Source: Prostheceraeus crozeri
Lineage: Eukaryota > Platyhelminthes > Polycladida > Euryleptidae
DNA length: 64,000 nt
Assembly: GCA_907163375.1 (NCBI GenBank)
Contig: CAJQUW010007285.1
Location: 310,001 to 374,000 of the forward strand
Direction: 5' to 3'
In this document: piece by piece, positions 32,904 through 44,200 of the stretch
Numbering within the stretch: position 1 is the stretch's first letter
How the letters are laid out: every line of letters starts with the position of its first letter
Translations under genes and position numbers: made by a program
The notes under the pieces: model-generated
What the model saw: the letters and a program-made list of their open reading frames with translations, nothing else
The model's database searches: none
Told to the model about the DNA's origin: nothing

Positions 32904-35900
32904 TTAAATGGGTGCGCGAATGTGGACAATATTTCTCTTGCACAGAAAATCAGAAAACGATGTGGATGTAAACTGAGCACCATTGTCGGACAACAGCTCT
33001 TCTGGAAATCCTTCCCTCGAAAAAATACCATCCAAAACTTCAATGACTTTATCAGTTTCAACAGACGACGCAAAGGAAACTTCAGGCCATTTACTGTGGA
33101 GATCAATCACAACAATTGCATATCTTAGATATGAAGGCAAGTAGTACATTGGACCCTTAATGTCAATTGACACACGCTTCCACGGAAACTCTGAAAGAGG
33201 CAAATTTTCTTTTGAAGGTGCTGGACCACTTTTGAAAGTTTTGCTTGCCATCTGGCAAACACTGCAGTTCCTAATATTTTCTTCGATTTGCTTGTCTAGT
33301 CCTGGCCACCAATACATAGACCTGAGTCTCGTCTTGGTTTTCTGAATACCCATGTGAGATTCATGTGCTATGTCAATCAAATCGTGTCTAGCAGAAACTG
33401 GAGCAACTACTCTTCTTCCTCTCATAACTTGATGCTGGTGAATGGAGAGTTCATCTCGAATCAGAAAATAGGGCTGAAATTCGGTAGGCATGTTCTTCTT
33501 GATTGGCCAACCTGTTTCAATGAAATTTCTTATCCTAGACAGATCTGGACATGACTCGCACGCATCTTGGAAATTTTTTACTGACATGGACTGAACAATA
33601 GCTAAGTCTTCATCCTGATCATCCGATAGCAAGTAAACCATGTCCTCAATCGGAAAACGAGAGCAGTAATCGGGAATTGTGTTATCACAACCTCGATTAT
33701 ATTGCACATCGAAATTGAACGCCATGAGTCTTGTTGCCCAGCGAGCTAGTCGCAGACTCATTCGGTCAAAACCCTTTCTTGAGAAAATCATGCGAAGCGG
33801 TTCATGGTCAGTTTCAAGCACAAACTTTCTTCCTAAAAGGTACCGTCTCCATCTCTCGCAGGCCCAAACTAGCGCAAGACTTTCCTTCTCAGTTGTGGAA
33901 AACTTCTTTTCTGATGCTGTGAGCCTCTTGGATGCAAATTCAACTGTTCCCTTTCCAAAATGTGGATCAACAATCGAGAGCGTAGCTCCTAGTCCAACAT
34001 TTGATGCATCAGTCGACACAATGACTGGCAGATTGGCATCAAAAGGTGCTAGGGCAGAACTTTGCCTTATAAGTAGCTTCATTCTGTCAAAAGTCACTTG
34101 AGCTTCCTGAGACCACGTGAACTGTGGAGAACTTAACAAACACCGCAGAGGTTCTACCAAGGTTGAAAAATTTTGAATGTGTTTTGCGTAAAAACCGGAA
34201 GCACCCGATGTCGTGCGAAGCTCAGTGAATGACGTTGGGGCGGGGGACTCGATCAGTGCCTTGACCTTTTCACATGAGGGCTTGATGCCATGTCTGTCAA
34301 TATCGTGTCCTAAGTATGTGATCTTGCTGACACCGTAAATGCACTTGGCTTCATTCAGCTTCACATTGTGGTCATTCAGTCGGTTCTGCACTGCTCTTAA
34401 TCTCTGGTTGTGGATTTCAGTAGAAGGTCCAGTGACCAAAACGTCATCCAAGTAGCATACAACACCGTCAATACCTTTAAGAATCTTGGACATGACGGAC
34501 TGGAAAGCAGATGGACATGAGGCCAACCCGTAAGGGCATCGCTTGAAGCGGAACAAACCGTCAGGTACTATGAACGTAGTCAAATCTCGACTTTCTTTAT
34601 GGAGTGGTAGTTGCAAGTATGCCTCTGACAAATCTAGCTTTGAAAAAGTCGAAGAGTTCTTCATGGAGTGCAGTACTTCCTCAATCCTTGGGAGTGGATA
34701 GCCATCAACAACGACAGCTTGATTCACGGCTCGCAAATCAATACATACTCTAAGCTTCCCGTTCGCTTTCTGTACTATGACCAGGTTGGAAATCCACTCA
34801 GATGCCTCAACTCTCTCAATGACATCGGCAGCAAGTAAACGCTTCACTTCATCAGAGACCTGATTCCGAATCGAGAAAGAAATTTGCCGCAATGACTGGC
34901 GCACAGGTCTAACATCTGAGTTTACACGAACTTTGTGAGTGTAGCCTTTGATGTATCCTAGAGCAACGACATCTGGCTGAGAAGCAGGGGAAGTGAGTGA
35001 TGTAGACGAATCACTTGTGAAATTTGCAAAAGAATCAGGATCAGCATGAGAAACCTGAGCAGTGGGACTGACATAACTCGTCTGACAGATAGAATTTGTA
35101 GACACAGAAGGTACATGTGGTAGATCAATTGTCTGCGGAGAGTTCCGAGAAAACAGGCATGCATTCATGTTGACATTCAAGTTCGATCTGGCTGGAGAAA
35201 GTAGATCCCAAAGATCTTTTCTTATACTATGAAAGCGTCTCATCAAGTCACGGCCAAACAATACTTCCTTCTCTCTCAGTGAGACAACAACGAAGGGTAC
35301 TGTGCAACTCTCTTTGCCGTCAGCAGAAGTGCAAAAAATTTCTATCTTTCCAATCACTTGAACTCTTTCTCCTGTATAAGTGAACACTCTGATGGCACAT
35401 TGATGAAGCGCATCCTGAATTCTCTTCTGAGACCAAAACGTTGACAGAACTTGATGTGGAATGATGTTAATGCCACAATTACCGGTATCCAAAACACCTG
35501 AGAGAACCTGGCTCTGCACAATCAAACTCGATGTGAACTTCTCATCGTGATTAGGATTACCCAAATTGCAAATTGTGATGCGACAAACAGTGGAATCTTC
35601 ATCTGGCCCATCGGTGATTTCATTCACTCTAACACCTCTACCCCTGGACTGACCACGATTAAAACGACTTGGAGCTCGATGCGTACTGTGACTTGACTGA
35701 CTTCTAGGTCGACTGCTACAGACTTTTGAAAAGTGACCCATCTTCTTACAAAAATTGCAAACTTTCTCTCTGGCAGGGCATTGGTCATACGTGGCAACAT
35801 GCTTATCAGACCCGCAACGATAGCATCGCGTGTGCTGGTTACCTGAACTGATGTGCTTACTTGATTTTTGCTTGTAACCTTGAAAACGATCACGCTGTCT

Positions 35901-36509
35901 AGACGAACGGATTTGGAGTGCTGCATGACTAGAAACAGATCCATGTGACCTAAAAGTGGAGCTTTCTTGCGTGACACGCTCATACTCTTTGGCAATGTCG
36001 ACAGCGCCTGCGAACGTCAGCTTGCTGTCATCTTGAAGTAAAAGCTTCTCTCTAACCCGGTTGTCATGAACACCTATAATGAATTGTCCAAGCAGTGATT
36101 CGTTGAGCGGGTCTGTACTAACCTTAAACTCGCAACTGGAGGCAATCTGCCGCAAATCAGAAGTGAAACTCTCGATCGACTCGCCCTGACGCTGCATGCG
36201 CTCATGCAGTTTGAGTCGGTATGTCCACTTAGAGGTGGATCCCACAAAGTAGTTCTTCATGACCTTCTTCATTTCGGCAAGTTTAGAAACACTGGAGCTG
36301 TCAAACGTGTACAAGATCCTCTGACCTTCCGATCCTAGGCACGAAATCAACAGAGCCATACACCTAGATTCCTCAGTGGTGACATCTAGTCCTACGACAA
36401 GCAGGTAGTTGTCGAAAGTACGTATCCAAGTATCCCATGCAATGGGTGGTTCGCCTGGAGTGTGAAGGAAAGGTGTGGGCGCAGGAACGCCAGTAATGAC
36501 GCTAGCCAT
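32904..36509 (-). CDS. Gag-Pol polyprotein, 1201 codons, truncated in integrase
   Basis: A single frame encodes Gag and Pol without a frameshift between them. Approximate residues: Gag 1-220; two CCHC-type zinc knuckles at about 226-262 (CYRCG and CNFCKKMGHFSKVC); protease LDTGNCGIN near 340; reverse transcriptase with YLDDVLV near 686; RNase H STDASNVGLG near 836; integrase zinc-binding HESHMG...CSVCQ near 1050; integrase aspartates in SIDIKGP (about 1115) and LSDNGAQF (about 1176). The frame stops before the third catalytic residue by a TAA that looks like a single-base change. The start is at 36509, about 155 bases inside the 5' LTR edge. It would serve reverse transcription and integration if complete. 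Confidence 0.93.
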   Translation of the reverse strand: MASVITGVPAPTPFLHTPGEPPIAWDTWIRTFDNYLLVVGLDVTTEESRCMALLISCLGSEGQRILYTFDSSSVSKLAEMKKVMKNYFVGSTSKWTYRLKLHERMQRQGESIESFTSDLRQIASSCEFKVSTDPLNESLLGQFIIGVHDNRVREKLLLQDDSKLTFAGAVDIAKEYERVTQESSTFRSHGSVSSHAALQIRSSRQRDRFQGYKQKSSKHISSGNQHTRCYRCGSDKHVATYDQCPAREKVCNFCKKMGHFSKVCSSRPRSQSSHSTHRAPSRFNRGQSRGRGVRVNEITDGPDEDSTVCRITICNLGNPNHDEKFTSSLIVQSQVLSGVLDTGNCGINIIPHQVLSTFWSQKRIQDALHQCAIRVFTYTGERVQVIGKIEIFCTSADGKESCTVPFVVVSLREKEVLFGRDLMRRFHSIRKDLWDLLSPARSNLNVNMNACLFSRNSPQTIDLPHVPSVSTNSICQTSYVSPTAQVSHADPDSFANFTSDSSTSLTSPASQPDVVALGYIKGYTHKVRVNSDVRPVRQSLRQISFSIRNQVSDEVKRLLAADVIERVEASEWISNLVIVQKANGKLRVCIDLRAVNQAVVVDGYPLPRIEEVLHSMKNSSTFSKLDLSEAYLQLPLHKESRDLTTFIVPDGLFRFKRCPYGLASCPSAFQSVMSKILKGIDGVVCYLDDVLVTGPSTEIHNQRLRAVQNRLNDHNVKLNEAKCIYGVSKITYLGHDIDRHGIKPSCEKVKALIESPAPTSFTELRTTSGASGFYAKHIQNFSTLVEPLRCLLSSPQFTWSQEAQVTFDRMKLLIRQSSALAPFDANLPVIVSTDASNVGLGATLSIVDPHFGKGTVEFASKRLTASEKKFSTTEKESLALVWACERWRRYLLGRKFVLETDHEPLRMIFSRKGFDRMSLRLARWATRLMAFNFDVQYNRGCDNTIPDYCSRFPIEDMVYLLSDDQDEDLAIVQSMSVKNFQDACESCPDLSRIRNFIETGWPIKKNMPTEFQPYFLIRDELSIHQHQVMRGRRVVAPVSARHDLIDIAHESHMGIQKTKTRLRSMYWWPGLDKQIEENIRNCSVCQMASKTFKSGPAPSKENLPLSEFPWKRVSIDIKGPMYYLPSYLRYAIVVIDLHSKWPEVSFASSVETDKVIEVLDGIFSREGFPEELLSDNGAQFTSTSFSDFLCKRNIVHIRAPI

Positions 36510-36648
36510 AACTCAAAAGAAAAAAGAGCAACTTAGTCCTAGAACTTTAGTAATGCAAATATTAGTAAGTTTTGTCAAATCCTATTCCTACTTTAGTAAA
36601 TGAATTAGTAATTGCATAGAAAGAACTTCACACTCTCAGGATATCAAA

Positions 36649-36662
36649 CATCCTTGTCGCCA
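36649..36662 (-). promoter_or_regulatory. Primer-binding site, tRNA-Ser(GCT)-like
   Basis: Minus strand TGGCGACAAGGATG, one base from the 5' LTR, is complementary to the 3' end of animal tRNA-Ser(GCT) as I know it, with one mismatch (A where G is expected). It would prime minus-strand DNA synthesis. Confidence 0.75.
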
Positions 36663-36663
36663 A

Positions 36664-36882
36664 TGTAATGTTTTCAGTTAGGGTCGCATGCACATCAGTA
36701 TTGACTTGGCCGTATGTACATGTCAGAGAATCAAAACAAGCACTTCGTGGTCAAAACTAGTTCTGTGTATTTTTCATAAATTTCTCCAATAACAAAGTTC
36801 ATTAGAAGTTAGAGTATTTAAAGGAACAGTTTGCTGTGAACAAACAAACGTCATATAATGTCATAGATTTCACTATGCCACA
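36664..36882 (-). repeat. 5' LTR (219 bp)
   Basis: Promoter-bearing LTR for the minus-strand element. It has the same TG...CA borders as the partner and lacks the ACGC found there. Confidence 0.93.
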
Positions 36883-36887
36883 GGAAC

Positions 36888-37327
36888 ATGTAACGTTATT
36901 GAAATGGCACAATCTGCTGACTAAATACCATAGCAATCGAACAATGAGCAGCCAGTTCAACATTAAACACGCCAAATTGTGTGAAGTTTCAGTGACTGTT
37001 ATCAGCCGGATCACACAGCAAAGAGACACAGTCGATGTCAAGTTCTGCAGAGAAGTTTGTGAACGTTTTTTCATGCGGCTGCTAACTTTTTTTAAAATGA
37101 TCGGTAGCCCAACATTATCGAGAAAACTTTTGGGCAATGATCTGAATTCTTCGAATCTGAAGGAATCGAGGCGATCGGAGCATTTTGAAGGAATTCAGAG
37201 CAATCCGCAAGCGACGCACGACTATTTTTCCCATCTCTGCAAGGTATTAAAAATTTCTTTTTGCCCACTTATTAAGTTCCTTCATGTGACATCTGTTTTG
37301 AATCAGTTTGCACTTCTAGCAAAGTGA
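36888..37327 (+). other. Unrecognised open frame cut by the LTR element
   Basis: An open frame of about 146 codons starts right at the LTR element's target duplication. If the element and one GGAAC are ignored, the frame stays open across the insertion point and extends some 22 codons further left, to a stop near 31942. Residues include HVTLLKWHNLLTKY and CREVCERFFMRLL. I recognise no family. There is an AAG/GTATTA that could be a splice donor near 37243. It may be a disrupted exon or chance. Confidence 0.3.
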
Positions 37328-37344
37328 TACGATTAAACAATCTA

Positions 37345-37485
37345 ATTGTGTGTCCAAAAGTGTAAAAATTGCATATCTCACAGGTGGCACTGGGTCTCAA
37401 CCTGGTCTCGATTCATGTTCATTGAATGAAATCGAAACTGTATACACATTGGGGATTTAATGAATGCTGATGTCACTCTACCTGA
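37345..37485. repeat. Fragment of foldback element E
   Basis: ATATCTCAC, then ATTCATTGAATGAAATCGAAA, GGGGATTTAATGAATGC and CACTCTACCT match the terminal zone of the foldback at 55912-61360 (for example 61240-61340, same orientation). It sits at the outer end of the left arm. Confidence 0.65.
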
Positions 37486-37927
37486 TGCAGCAGAATTAAC
37501 GAAATGAAGTGAAGCGTTCCCGTTTCAAATGCAATTTGTCATATCAGTAGCACAATTAAAACAAAACCTGACGTAAATCACTCCTTATCAATTGCGATCT
37601 GTAGCCTAGATATAAAACTTTAGAATTGAGCTCAGCATTGCCGTTTCAAGTTAAACTCTCGCAACTAAAATTCGAATACATCATACAGATGAATCATGAC
37701 TGTACGTGCAAGTTCACGAGATAGCACATGAGAATCTCAGTTTCACAGCAAACAGAAAAACAGAAATTCTGATTTTAATCGAGATTGCAGCAAACAAGGT
37801 TCTTTCTATGAATGAAATAGAAAGATTGCCGTTTAGACAGACATTTCCGTCTACATAAAATGCATAGTCAACTGCAAGATTTCTTTAACTGAACATGTTC
37901 TTGCTCTGTCCCAGATTATGAATTGAT

Positions 37928-38247
37928 CATCACATAATTTATATTTCAGCTTATAAACTAAAAACCGAATGTAAATTATGTGATGATTTTTATTTAGGTT
38001 ACACTAAGCGCCCGTTTACCAAACGTTATAATGAGCATAGAAGCGATTTGATCAATAAGAACAAAGGGTAGTCCTTTACGAACACGGCATAAAAGTGCAC
38101 CAGTTCAGTGACATTTCCATCTCTCACTTCGACATTGATATTAAGGACAAAAGTCATAGCGCAGTGGACTGCAGACTGACCGATGCTCGATTGATTAAAT
38201 CTCGTGCACCAGCCACTAACCGCAAATATGAGCTCCCAAATTTCTAA
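37928..38247 (+). pseudogene. Penelope-like GIY-YIG fragment in left arm
   Basis: Reads CKLCDDFYLGYTKRPF and KRYNEHRSDLIN, then after a frameshift near 38070 HQFSDISISHFDIDI, RLIKSRAPATNRKYEL and stop at 38245-38247: a GIY-YIG endonuclease with the EA-like helix and closing NRKYEL. At its 5' edge CATCACATAATTTA (37928-37941) is repeated in inverse at 37972-37985, a short inverted flap like those often seen at truncated Penelope insertions. The right arm has nothing here. Confidence 0.78.
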
Positions 38248-39430
38248 CTACGCAGTACTTGAACTCTGTTTCCTTGCTTCCATATTTACTGTGGGTCATC
38301 AAATACTGTTGTACAGAAGTCGGCACATCAAAGTGTCAGTGGCACGAAGCGTTGGCATTTTATTTCTTATACTTATTTTAACTTACCATCGGTCATTCAA
38401 TATAAAGGAGAGAAAGTGAATTTTTCACCATGACCATTAGTAACAGCCTCCCCTGTTCCTGACCATCAATTAAATCTTAAAGCTTTGCTTTACAAATATT
38501 AGCTAAATAACGCGGCACTGAGGGAAAGAGGCAAATATCAACTAACAAGAAAGTGAACAAGTACATCGTGGACAACTTTAAAATGTCTATCTTCCTGACA
38601 ACGATCAAGAAGTCTTGGCATGTATTTGTCGATGGGTCTCGTGATCGATATGCTTCATAAGCTATTGATATGAACTTCAGTGAATATTATTGGAGTATTG
38701 ATTTCAGGATGAATACGATTAGCTATCATTTAATACAGCAACTACCATCCATCTGTATTGAAAGTTTGTAGAGACACAGAAGAACCAGAAAATGAGCATT
38801 GTTCATTGATCGACAGATGAAAATGATGATTCGCAAATCAGCTTGGTTCAACGCTGTAGTCTGTTTAGCCCTGAGGATGCACATCCATCATTCACTTCAT
38901 TTTTCTCGCTTCAATCATTATCTACACGAGCGTAACTGACACAGATGTGCTGTGCCCTTTCTGTGGGCCCTTCTGTATGAATACATCTACAGCCAATCAT
39001 TTAAGCATCCGATTTTATTCTCCAATTTGCCAAGCTAAAAATGCAGCACATTCGGGACGTGCAGTCATTCGCAAAACACCAATCATTTGTAAAAAAGAAG
39101 AATGATGAAGATTTTGATGTTCACGCATTAGTCAGTTAATGTTTATGAGTATAGGGCAATTTTTTATGACCTAAAAATCGAAAAAACATGATCTAACAAA
39201 GCTCAAAACATAGCCAAATATTACCTTAAAATGGCTTGAAATATAACCAAATATGACCTAAAAAACTCAAAATGTGACCAAAATATGACCTAAAAATCGT
39301 AAACTGTAGTTTGGCAAGATTTAAAAATCTCAAAATATAGCAAAAGTGATGTTTTCATTTTAATACTTAAAAAGTTCAATTAAAAACAGATAAAACGATT
39401 TATTTCAAACTTTTACCACAGTATACCCAT

Positions 39431-39567
39431 TTACAGCTTGTTGTACAAAGCAGTAATGTAATTTACTTCATTTGATGTCAAAAAAAGTCTGTCATTGCAT
39501 AGCATCTTCTTCAACATGGAGACGAACGCTCTACCGAAGCAGCGGTTGGCTGGCAAGGAAAGACCGA
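39431..39567 (-). pseudogene. hAT transposase C-terminal scrap
   Basis: Minus strand gives VFPCQPTAASVERSF, then after a one-base shift SMLKKMLCNDRLFLTSNEVN and YITALYNKL stop. ASVERSFSMLKKLL...DR is the core of the hAT dimerisation domain, and the terminal aromatic YN is usual. Only the last ~45 codons survive. Confidence 0.8.
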
Positions 39568-39734
39568 CGAGCTAATCCTGGCGCCGTCGGTGACATTCAT
39601 ATCTGTCGGCAATGCATGCATTCGAACTGTCCTCAGACTGCATCGCGCTGCTGAGAAGACCAATATTGCGCTATTCTGCAAGCATCGGTCATTTCTATAT
39701 CTACTTCCCGGCAACTCCAACAGTCAAGAAACTA

Positions 39735-40360
39735 GGTACTTGTGGGTTATCTCTTCCCCCACGTTTTCAAATTTGTCTAAAAGCCAAAGAAATGAATCAA
39801 TCGTCACAAAACTTTAAACACACGTAAGTGAGGGTATTCTCTAGCTACATACCAAATTTTGGGCAAATCTGAAAATTACTTTTTGAATTAGGAGCGATAA
39901 CTTGAAATGCAGCTATGCCGGCACCTTGATCTGAATTCTTATGACATCACCGTCGGAGCAGAAAGCACTTGATGTCAACAAAGTCATTTCCCGACAACTC
40001 GTGAAGTGATGATGACCAGGCCACATCCCTCACATTAATATGCTTCTTAAAAAGGTGTGGCAACGTTGTGGTCGTGGGAAGAATTCAAATGGCAGTGGAT
40101 GAGACGAAGAGGAAGAGAGAACAATGCACGCACGAGTAACAATGATGCGTCGAACAGACGAAGTCAGATCAAGCTGTTGACTTCGCTACACTTCACGTTA
40201 TCGTCTCTAATGCAAGAAGTACTTGTCTGATCTGCATAAAATTTTGTATGTGGGTAGAAAATATGCTAAAGTACGTGTGCCCGAAGTTTGATGACGATTG
40301 ATACATTTTTGCAGATTTTAGACAAATTTGAAAACCAGGGGGAGATAACCCATAAGTACC
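39735..40360. mobile_element. Long-TIR MITE, copy B
   Basis: 626 bp from GGTACTTGTGGGTTATC to GATAACCCATAAGTACC. Terminal inverted repeats extend about 200 bases each. Flanks AGAAACTA (39727-39734) and AAAAACTA (40361-40368) match at 7 of 8, repeating the 8-bp target size of copy A. This is the most complete copy and provides the empty site for the PIF/Harbinger insertion in copy C. Confidence 0.88.
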
Positions 40361-41035
40361 AAAAACTACAGCAAAATGACAAAAATTTGACAATATGTGA
40401 CATGTCATAAAAATTTCCCTATTCATAAGCAATTTGAATGACTGTGGCTCAACAGGCTGAAAGAATAAGGATATAGCTGAGTCTTTATTACTTCCAATTT
40501 TCATTCTGTATTTGAAACGATTATGCTGCAGTTGATTTGGTAAAGAGCAGTTATTTACGCATTATAACCGGCAAAAAATGCACATCAAACGGCAATGACA
40601 CAAACTCTTTTTCATTTTTTGTGGGAGTGAAAAGATATCTCCCCCATGCAAACTACCGGGAGGAAAAATCAGCTTTCACTCCCACGGGATGAGAAGGATA
40701 ACTTTCCCTCCCGAAGTTAACTTTCCTATGAAAACTCCTATACAGGACAAATCATAAGTCTATAAACAAGCTATGATTAGCCAGTGACTACCAAGATATT
40801 CATATAGTCCTTGGATAAGCTCATTCATAGATTTCTCGATGCAACCATCAATTTTATAATGAACAATAGACATCTATAAATCACAAAATGAAAAGCTACA
40901 TTCTTTCGAGAGAAAATAAATGTCTCCTCCCTTAGCTATCTGTCTGTCCCTCGCTGCGCTTGGGCTGTACAACATAGCTGCGGGAGGAAAAGCTGATGTT
41001 TCCTCTCTCAAGAAAATAGCTATTTCGACGTTTGC

Positions 41036-41295
41036 ACTTTCAAATAATATCATTTTTGAAGTAACAAAACGCGTTCTTCACGGGTCATAGACGTGGATAA
41101 TAATACACTAGAATAGAAGTTTGATATCTTGCCTATGTACAGTGATGGCACATGGAAACGATTATATTCCTGAATTCGAAAAGTACAGCTTTTCTGTCCA
41201 GGGATATATTGTTGAGCAAAGAAAGCGAAGCGATCGAGGGTCGGCAAGGTATTTGTGGACGGATAAGGTACTTTACAATGAAGGAATGACATTTT
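41036..41295. other. Left spacer between arm and satellite
   Basis: No counterpart was clearly found on the right side. No coding seen. It ends ATGACATTTTTTC just before the first satellite unit. Confidence 0.4.
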
Positions 41296-44200
41296 TTCTT
41301 GTGCGTGTCTATGAATCAAATCATTCTTCTTGTGCATGTCTATGAATCAAATCATTCTTCTTGTGCATGTCTATGAATCAAATCATTCTTCTTGTGCGTG
41401 TCTATGAATCAAATCATTCTTCTTGTGCATGTCTATGAATCAAATCATTCTTCCTGTGCGTGTCTATGAATCAAATCATTCTTCTTGTGCTTGTCTATGA
41501 ATCAAATCATTCTTCTTGTGCGTGTCTATGAATCAAATCATTCTTCTTGTGCGTGTCTATGAATCAAATCATTCTTCTTGTGCATGTCTATGAATCAAAT
41601 CATTCTTCTTGTGCGTGTCTATGAATCAAATCATTCTTCTTGTGCGTGTCTATGAATCAAATCATTCTTCTTGTGCTTGCCTATGAATCAAATCATTCTT
41701 CTTGTGCGTGTCTATAAATCAAATCATTCTTCTTGTGCATGTCTATGAATCAAATCATTCTTCTTGTGCGTGTCTATGAATCAAATCATTCTTCTTGTGC
41801 GTGTCTATGAATCAAATCATTCTTCTTGTGAGTGTCTATGAATCAAATCATTCTTCTTGTGCGTGTCTATGAATCAAATCATTCTTCTTGTGCGAGTCTA
41901 TCAATCAAATCATTCTTCTTGTGCATGTCTATGAATCAAATCATTCTTCTTGTGCATGTCTATGAATCAAATCATTCTTCTTGTGCGTGTCTATGAATCA
42001 AATCATTCTTCTTGTGCATGTCTATGAATCAAATCATTCTTCTTGTGCGTGTCTATGAATCAAATCATTCTTCTTGTGCATGTCTATGAATCAAATCATT
42101 CTTCTTGTGCGTGTCTATGAATCAAATCATTCTTCTTGTGCATGTCTATGAATCAAATCATTCTTCTTGTGCTTGTCTATGAATCAAATCATTCTTCTTG
42201 TGAGTGTCTATGAATCAAATCATTCTTCCTGTGCGTGTCCATGAATCAAATCATTCTTCTTGTGCGTGTCTATGAATCAAATCATTCTTCCTGTGCGTGT
42301 CTATGAATCAAATCATTCTTCCTGTGCGTGTCTATGAATCAAATCATTCTTCTTGTGCGTGTCTATGAATCAAATCATTCTTCTTGTGCATGTCTATGAA
42401 TCAAATCATTCTTCTTGTGCGTGTCTATGAATCAAATCATTCTTCTTGTGCGTGTCTATGAATCAAATCATTCTTCTTGTGCGTGTCTATGAATCAAATC
42501 ATTCTTCCTGTGAGTGTCTATGAATCAAATCATTCTTCTTGTGCGTGTTTATGAATCAAATCATTCTTCCTGTGCGTGTCTATGAATCAAATCATTCTTC
42601 TTGTGCGTGTCTATGAATCAAATCATTCTTCCTGTGCGTGTCTATGAATCAAATCATTCTTCTTGTGCGTGTCTATGAATCAAATCATTCTTCCTGTGCG
42701 TGTCTATGAATCAAATCATTCTTCTTGTGCGTGTCTATGAATCAAATCATTCTTCTTGTGCTTCTCTATGAATCAAATCATTCTTCTTGTGCATGTTTAT
42801 GAATCAAATCATTCTTCTTGTGCGTGTCTATGAATCAAATCATTCTTCTTGTGCTTCTCTATGAATCAAATCATTCTTCTTGTGCGTGTCTATGAATCAA
42901 ATCATTCTTCTTGTGCGTGTCTATGAATCAAATCATTCTTCCTGTGCGTGTCTATGAATCAAATCATTCTTCTTGTGCGTGTCTATGAATCAAATCATTC
43001 TTCTTGTGCATGTCTATGAATCAAATCATTCTTCTTGTGCGTGTCTATGAATCAAATCATTCTTCTTGTGCGTGTCTATGAATCAAATCATTCTTCTTGT
43101 GCATGTCTATGAATCAAATCATTCTTCCTGTGCGTGTCTATGAATCAAATCATTCTTCTTGTGCGTGTCTATGAATCAAATCATTCTTCTTGTGCGTGTC
43201 TATGAATCAAATCATTCTTCTTGTGCGTGTCTATGAATCAAATCATTCTTCTTGTGCTTCTCTATGAATCAAATCATTCTTCTTGTGCGTGTCTATGAAT
43301 CAAATCATTCTTCTTGTGCATGTCTATGAATCAAATCATTCTTCTTGTGCTTGTCTATGAATCAAATCATTCTTCTTGTGCGTGTCTATGAATCAAATCA
43401 TTCTTCTTGTGAGTGTCTATGAATCAAATCATTCTTCTTGTGCGTGTCTATGAATCAAATCATTCTTCTTGTGCATGTTTATGAATCAAATCATTCTTCT
43501 TGTGCATGTCTATGAATCAAATCATTCTTCTTGTGCTTGTCTATGAATCAAATCATTCTTCTTGTGCATGTCTATGAATCAAATCATTCTTCTTGTGCAT
43601 GTCTATGAATCAAATCATTCTTCTTGTGCGTGTCTATGAATCAAATCATTCTTCTTGTGCGTGTCTATGAATCAAATCATTCTTCCTGTGCGTGTCTATG
43701 AATCAAATCATTCTTCTTGTGCGTGTCTATGAATCAAATCATTCTTCTTGTGCTTCTCTATGAATCAAATCATTCTTCTTGTGCATGTTTATGAATCAAA
43801 TCATTCTTCTTGTGCATGTCTATGAATCAAATCATTCTTCTTGTGCGTGTCTATGAATCAAATCATTCTTCTTGTGCGTGTCTATGAATCAAATCATTCT
43901 TCTTGTGCGTGTCTATGAATCAAATCATTCTTCTTGTGCATGTCTATGAATCAAATCATTCTTCTTGTGCTTGTCTATGAATCAAGTTCTTCTTCTTGTT
44001 CATGTCTATGAATCAAATCATTCTTCTTGTGCGTGTCTATGAATCAAATCATTCTTCTTGTGCATGTCTATGAATCAAATCATTCTTCTTGTTCGTGTCT
44101 ATGAATCAAATCATTCTTCTTGTGCATGTCTATGAATCAAATCATTCTTCCTGTGCATGTCTATCAATCAAATCATTCTTCTTGTGCATGTCTATGAATC

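Larger units (their letters stand above)
32012..36882 (-). mobile_element. Ty3/gypsy-type LTR retrotransposon, 4.9 kb
   Basis: Two near-identical LTRs (32012-32234 and 36664-36882) of the TG...CA type on the minus strand bound an internal gag-pol region. The whole is flanked by 5-bp duplications GGAAC (32007-32011 and 36883-36887). A primer-binding site and a purine-rich tract are present in the right places. The LTRs differ by about three substitutions and one 4-base gap, so the insertion is young. One integrase stop and downstream lesions make it defective. Confidence 0.95.
39153..40426 (-). mobile_element. hAT element remnant in left arm
   Basis: Ends TAGGGCAATTTTTTATGAC and GTCATAAAAATTTCCCTA are inverted. 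ATGACCTAAAAATCG motifs repeat in the left subterminal zone. The flanks hold a decayed direct repeat (TATGAGTA against CATAAGCA, three transitions, with a spacing problem). The right arm reads straight through the site (near 53806). It contains a transposase C-terminal scrap and the long-TIR MITE copy B. Confidence 0.72.
37490..41035. repeat. Left arm of large inverted repeat
   Basis: Aligns in reverse complement with 52450-55150 in many blocks: 40740-41035 with 52460-52800 (about 90 percent by eye), 40440-40620 with 53640-53805, 38880-38960 with 54000-54090, 38500-38680 with 54290-54485, 37700-37915 with 54700-54905, and 37490-37660 with 54975-55145. It carries two insertions that the right arm lacks: a Penelope-like fragment (37928-38247) and a hAT remnant with a nested MITE (39153-40426). 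Without these it is about 1.9-2.0 kb of alignable arm. Confidence 0.85.

Noticed and set aside
33160-34101. Plus-strand frames of 61-140 codons
   Set aside because: Antisense shadows of the 1201-codon Gag-Pol frame.
36836-37327. Frame beginning inside the LTR (MNKQTSYN...)
   Set aside because: The first part is LTR sequence joined by insertion; only the portion after 36888 is considered.
39149-40435. Exact 8-bp duplication for the left-arm hAT remnant
   Set aside because: The flanks resemble each other only with three transitions and an offset, so I did not claim it.
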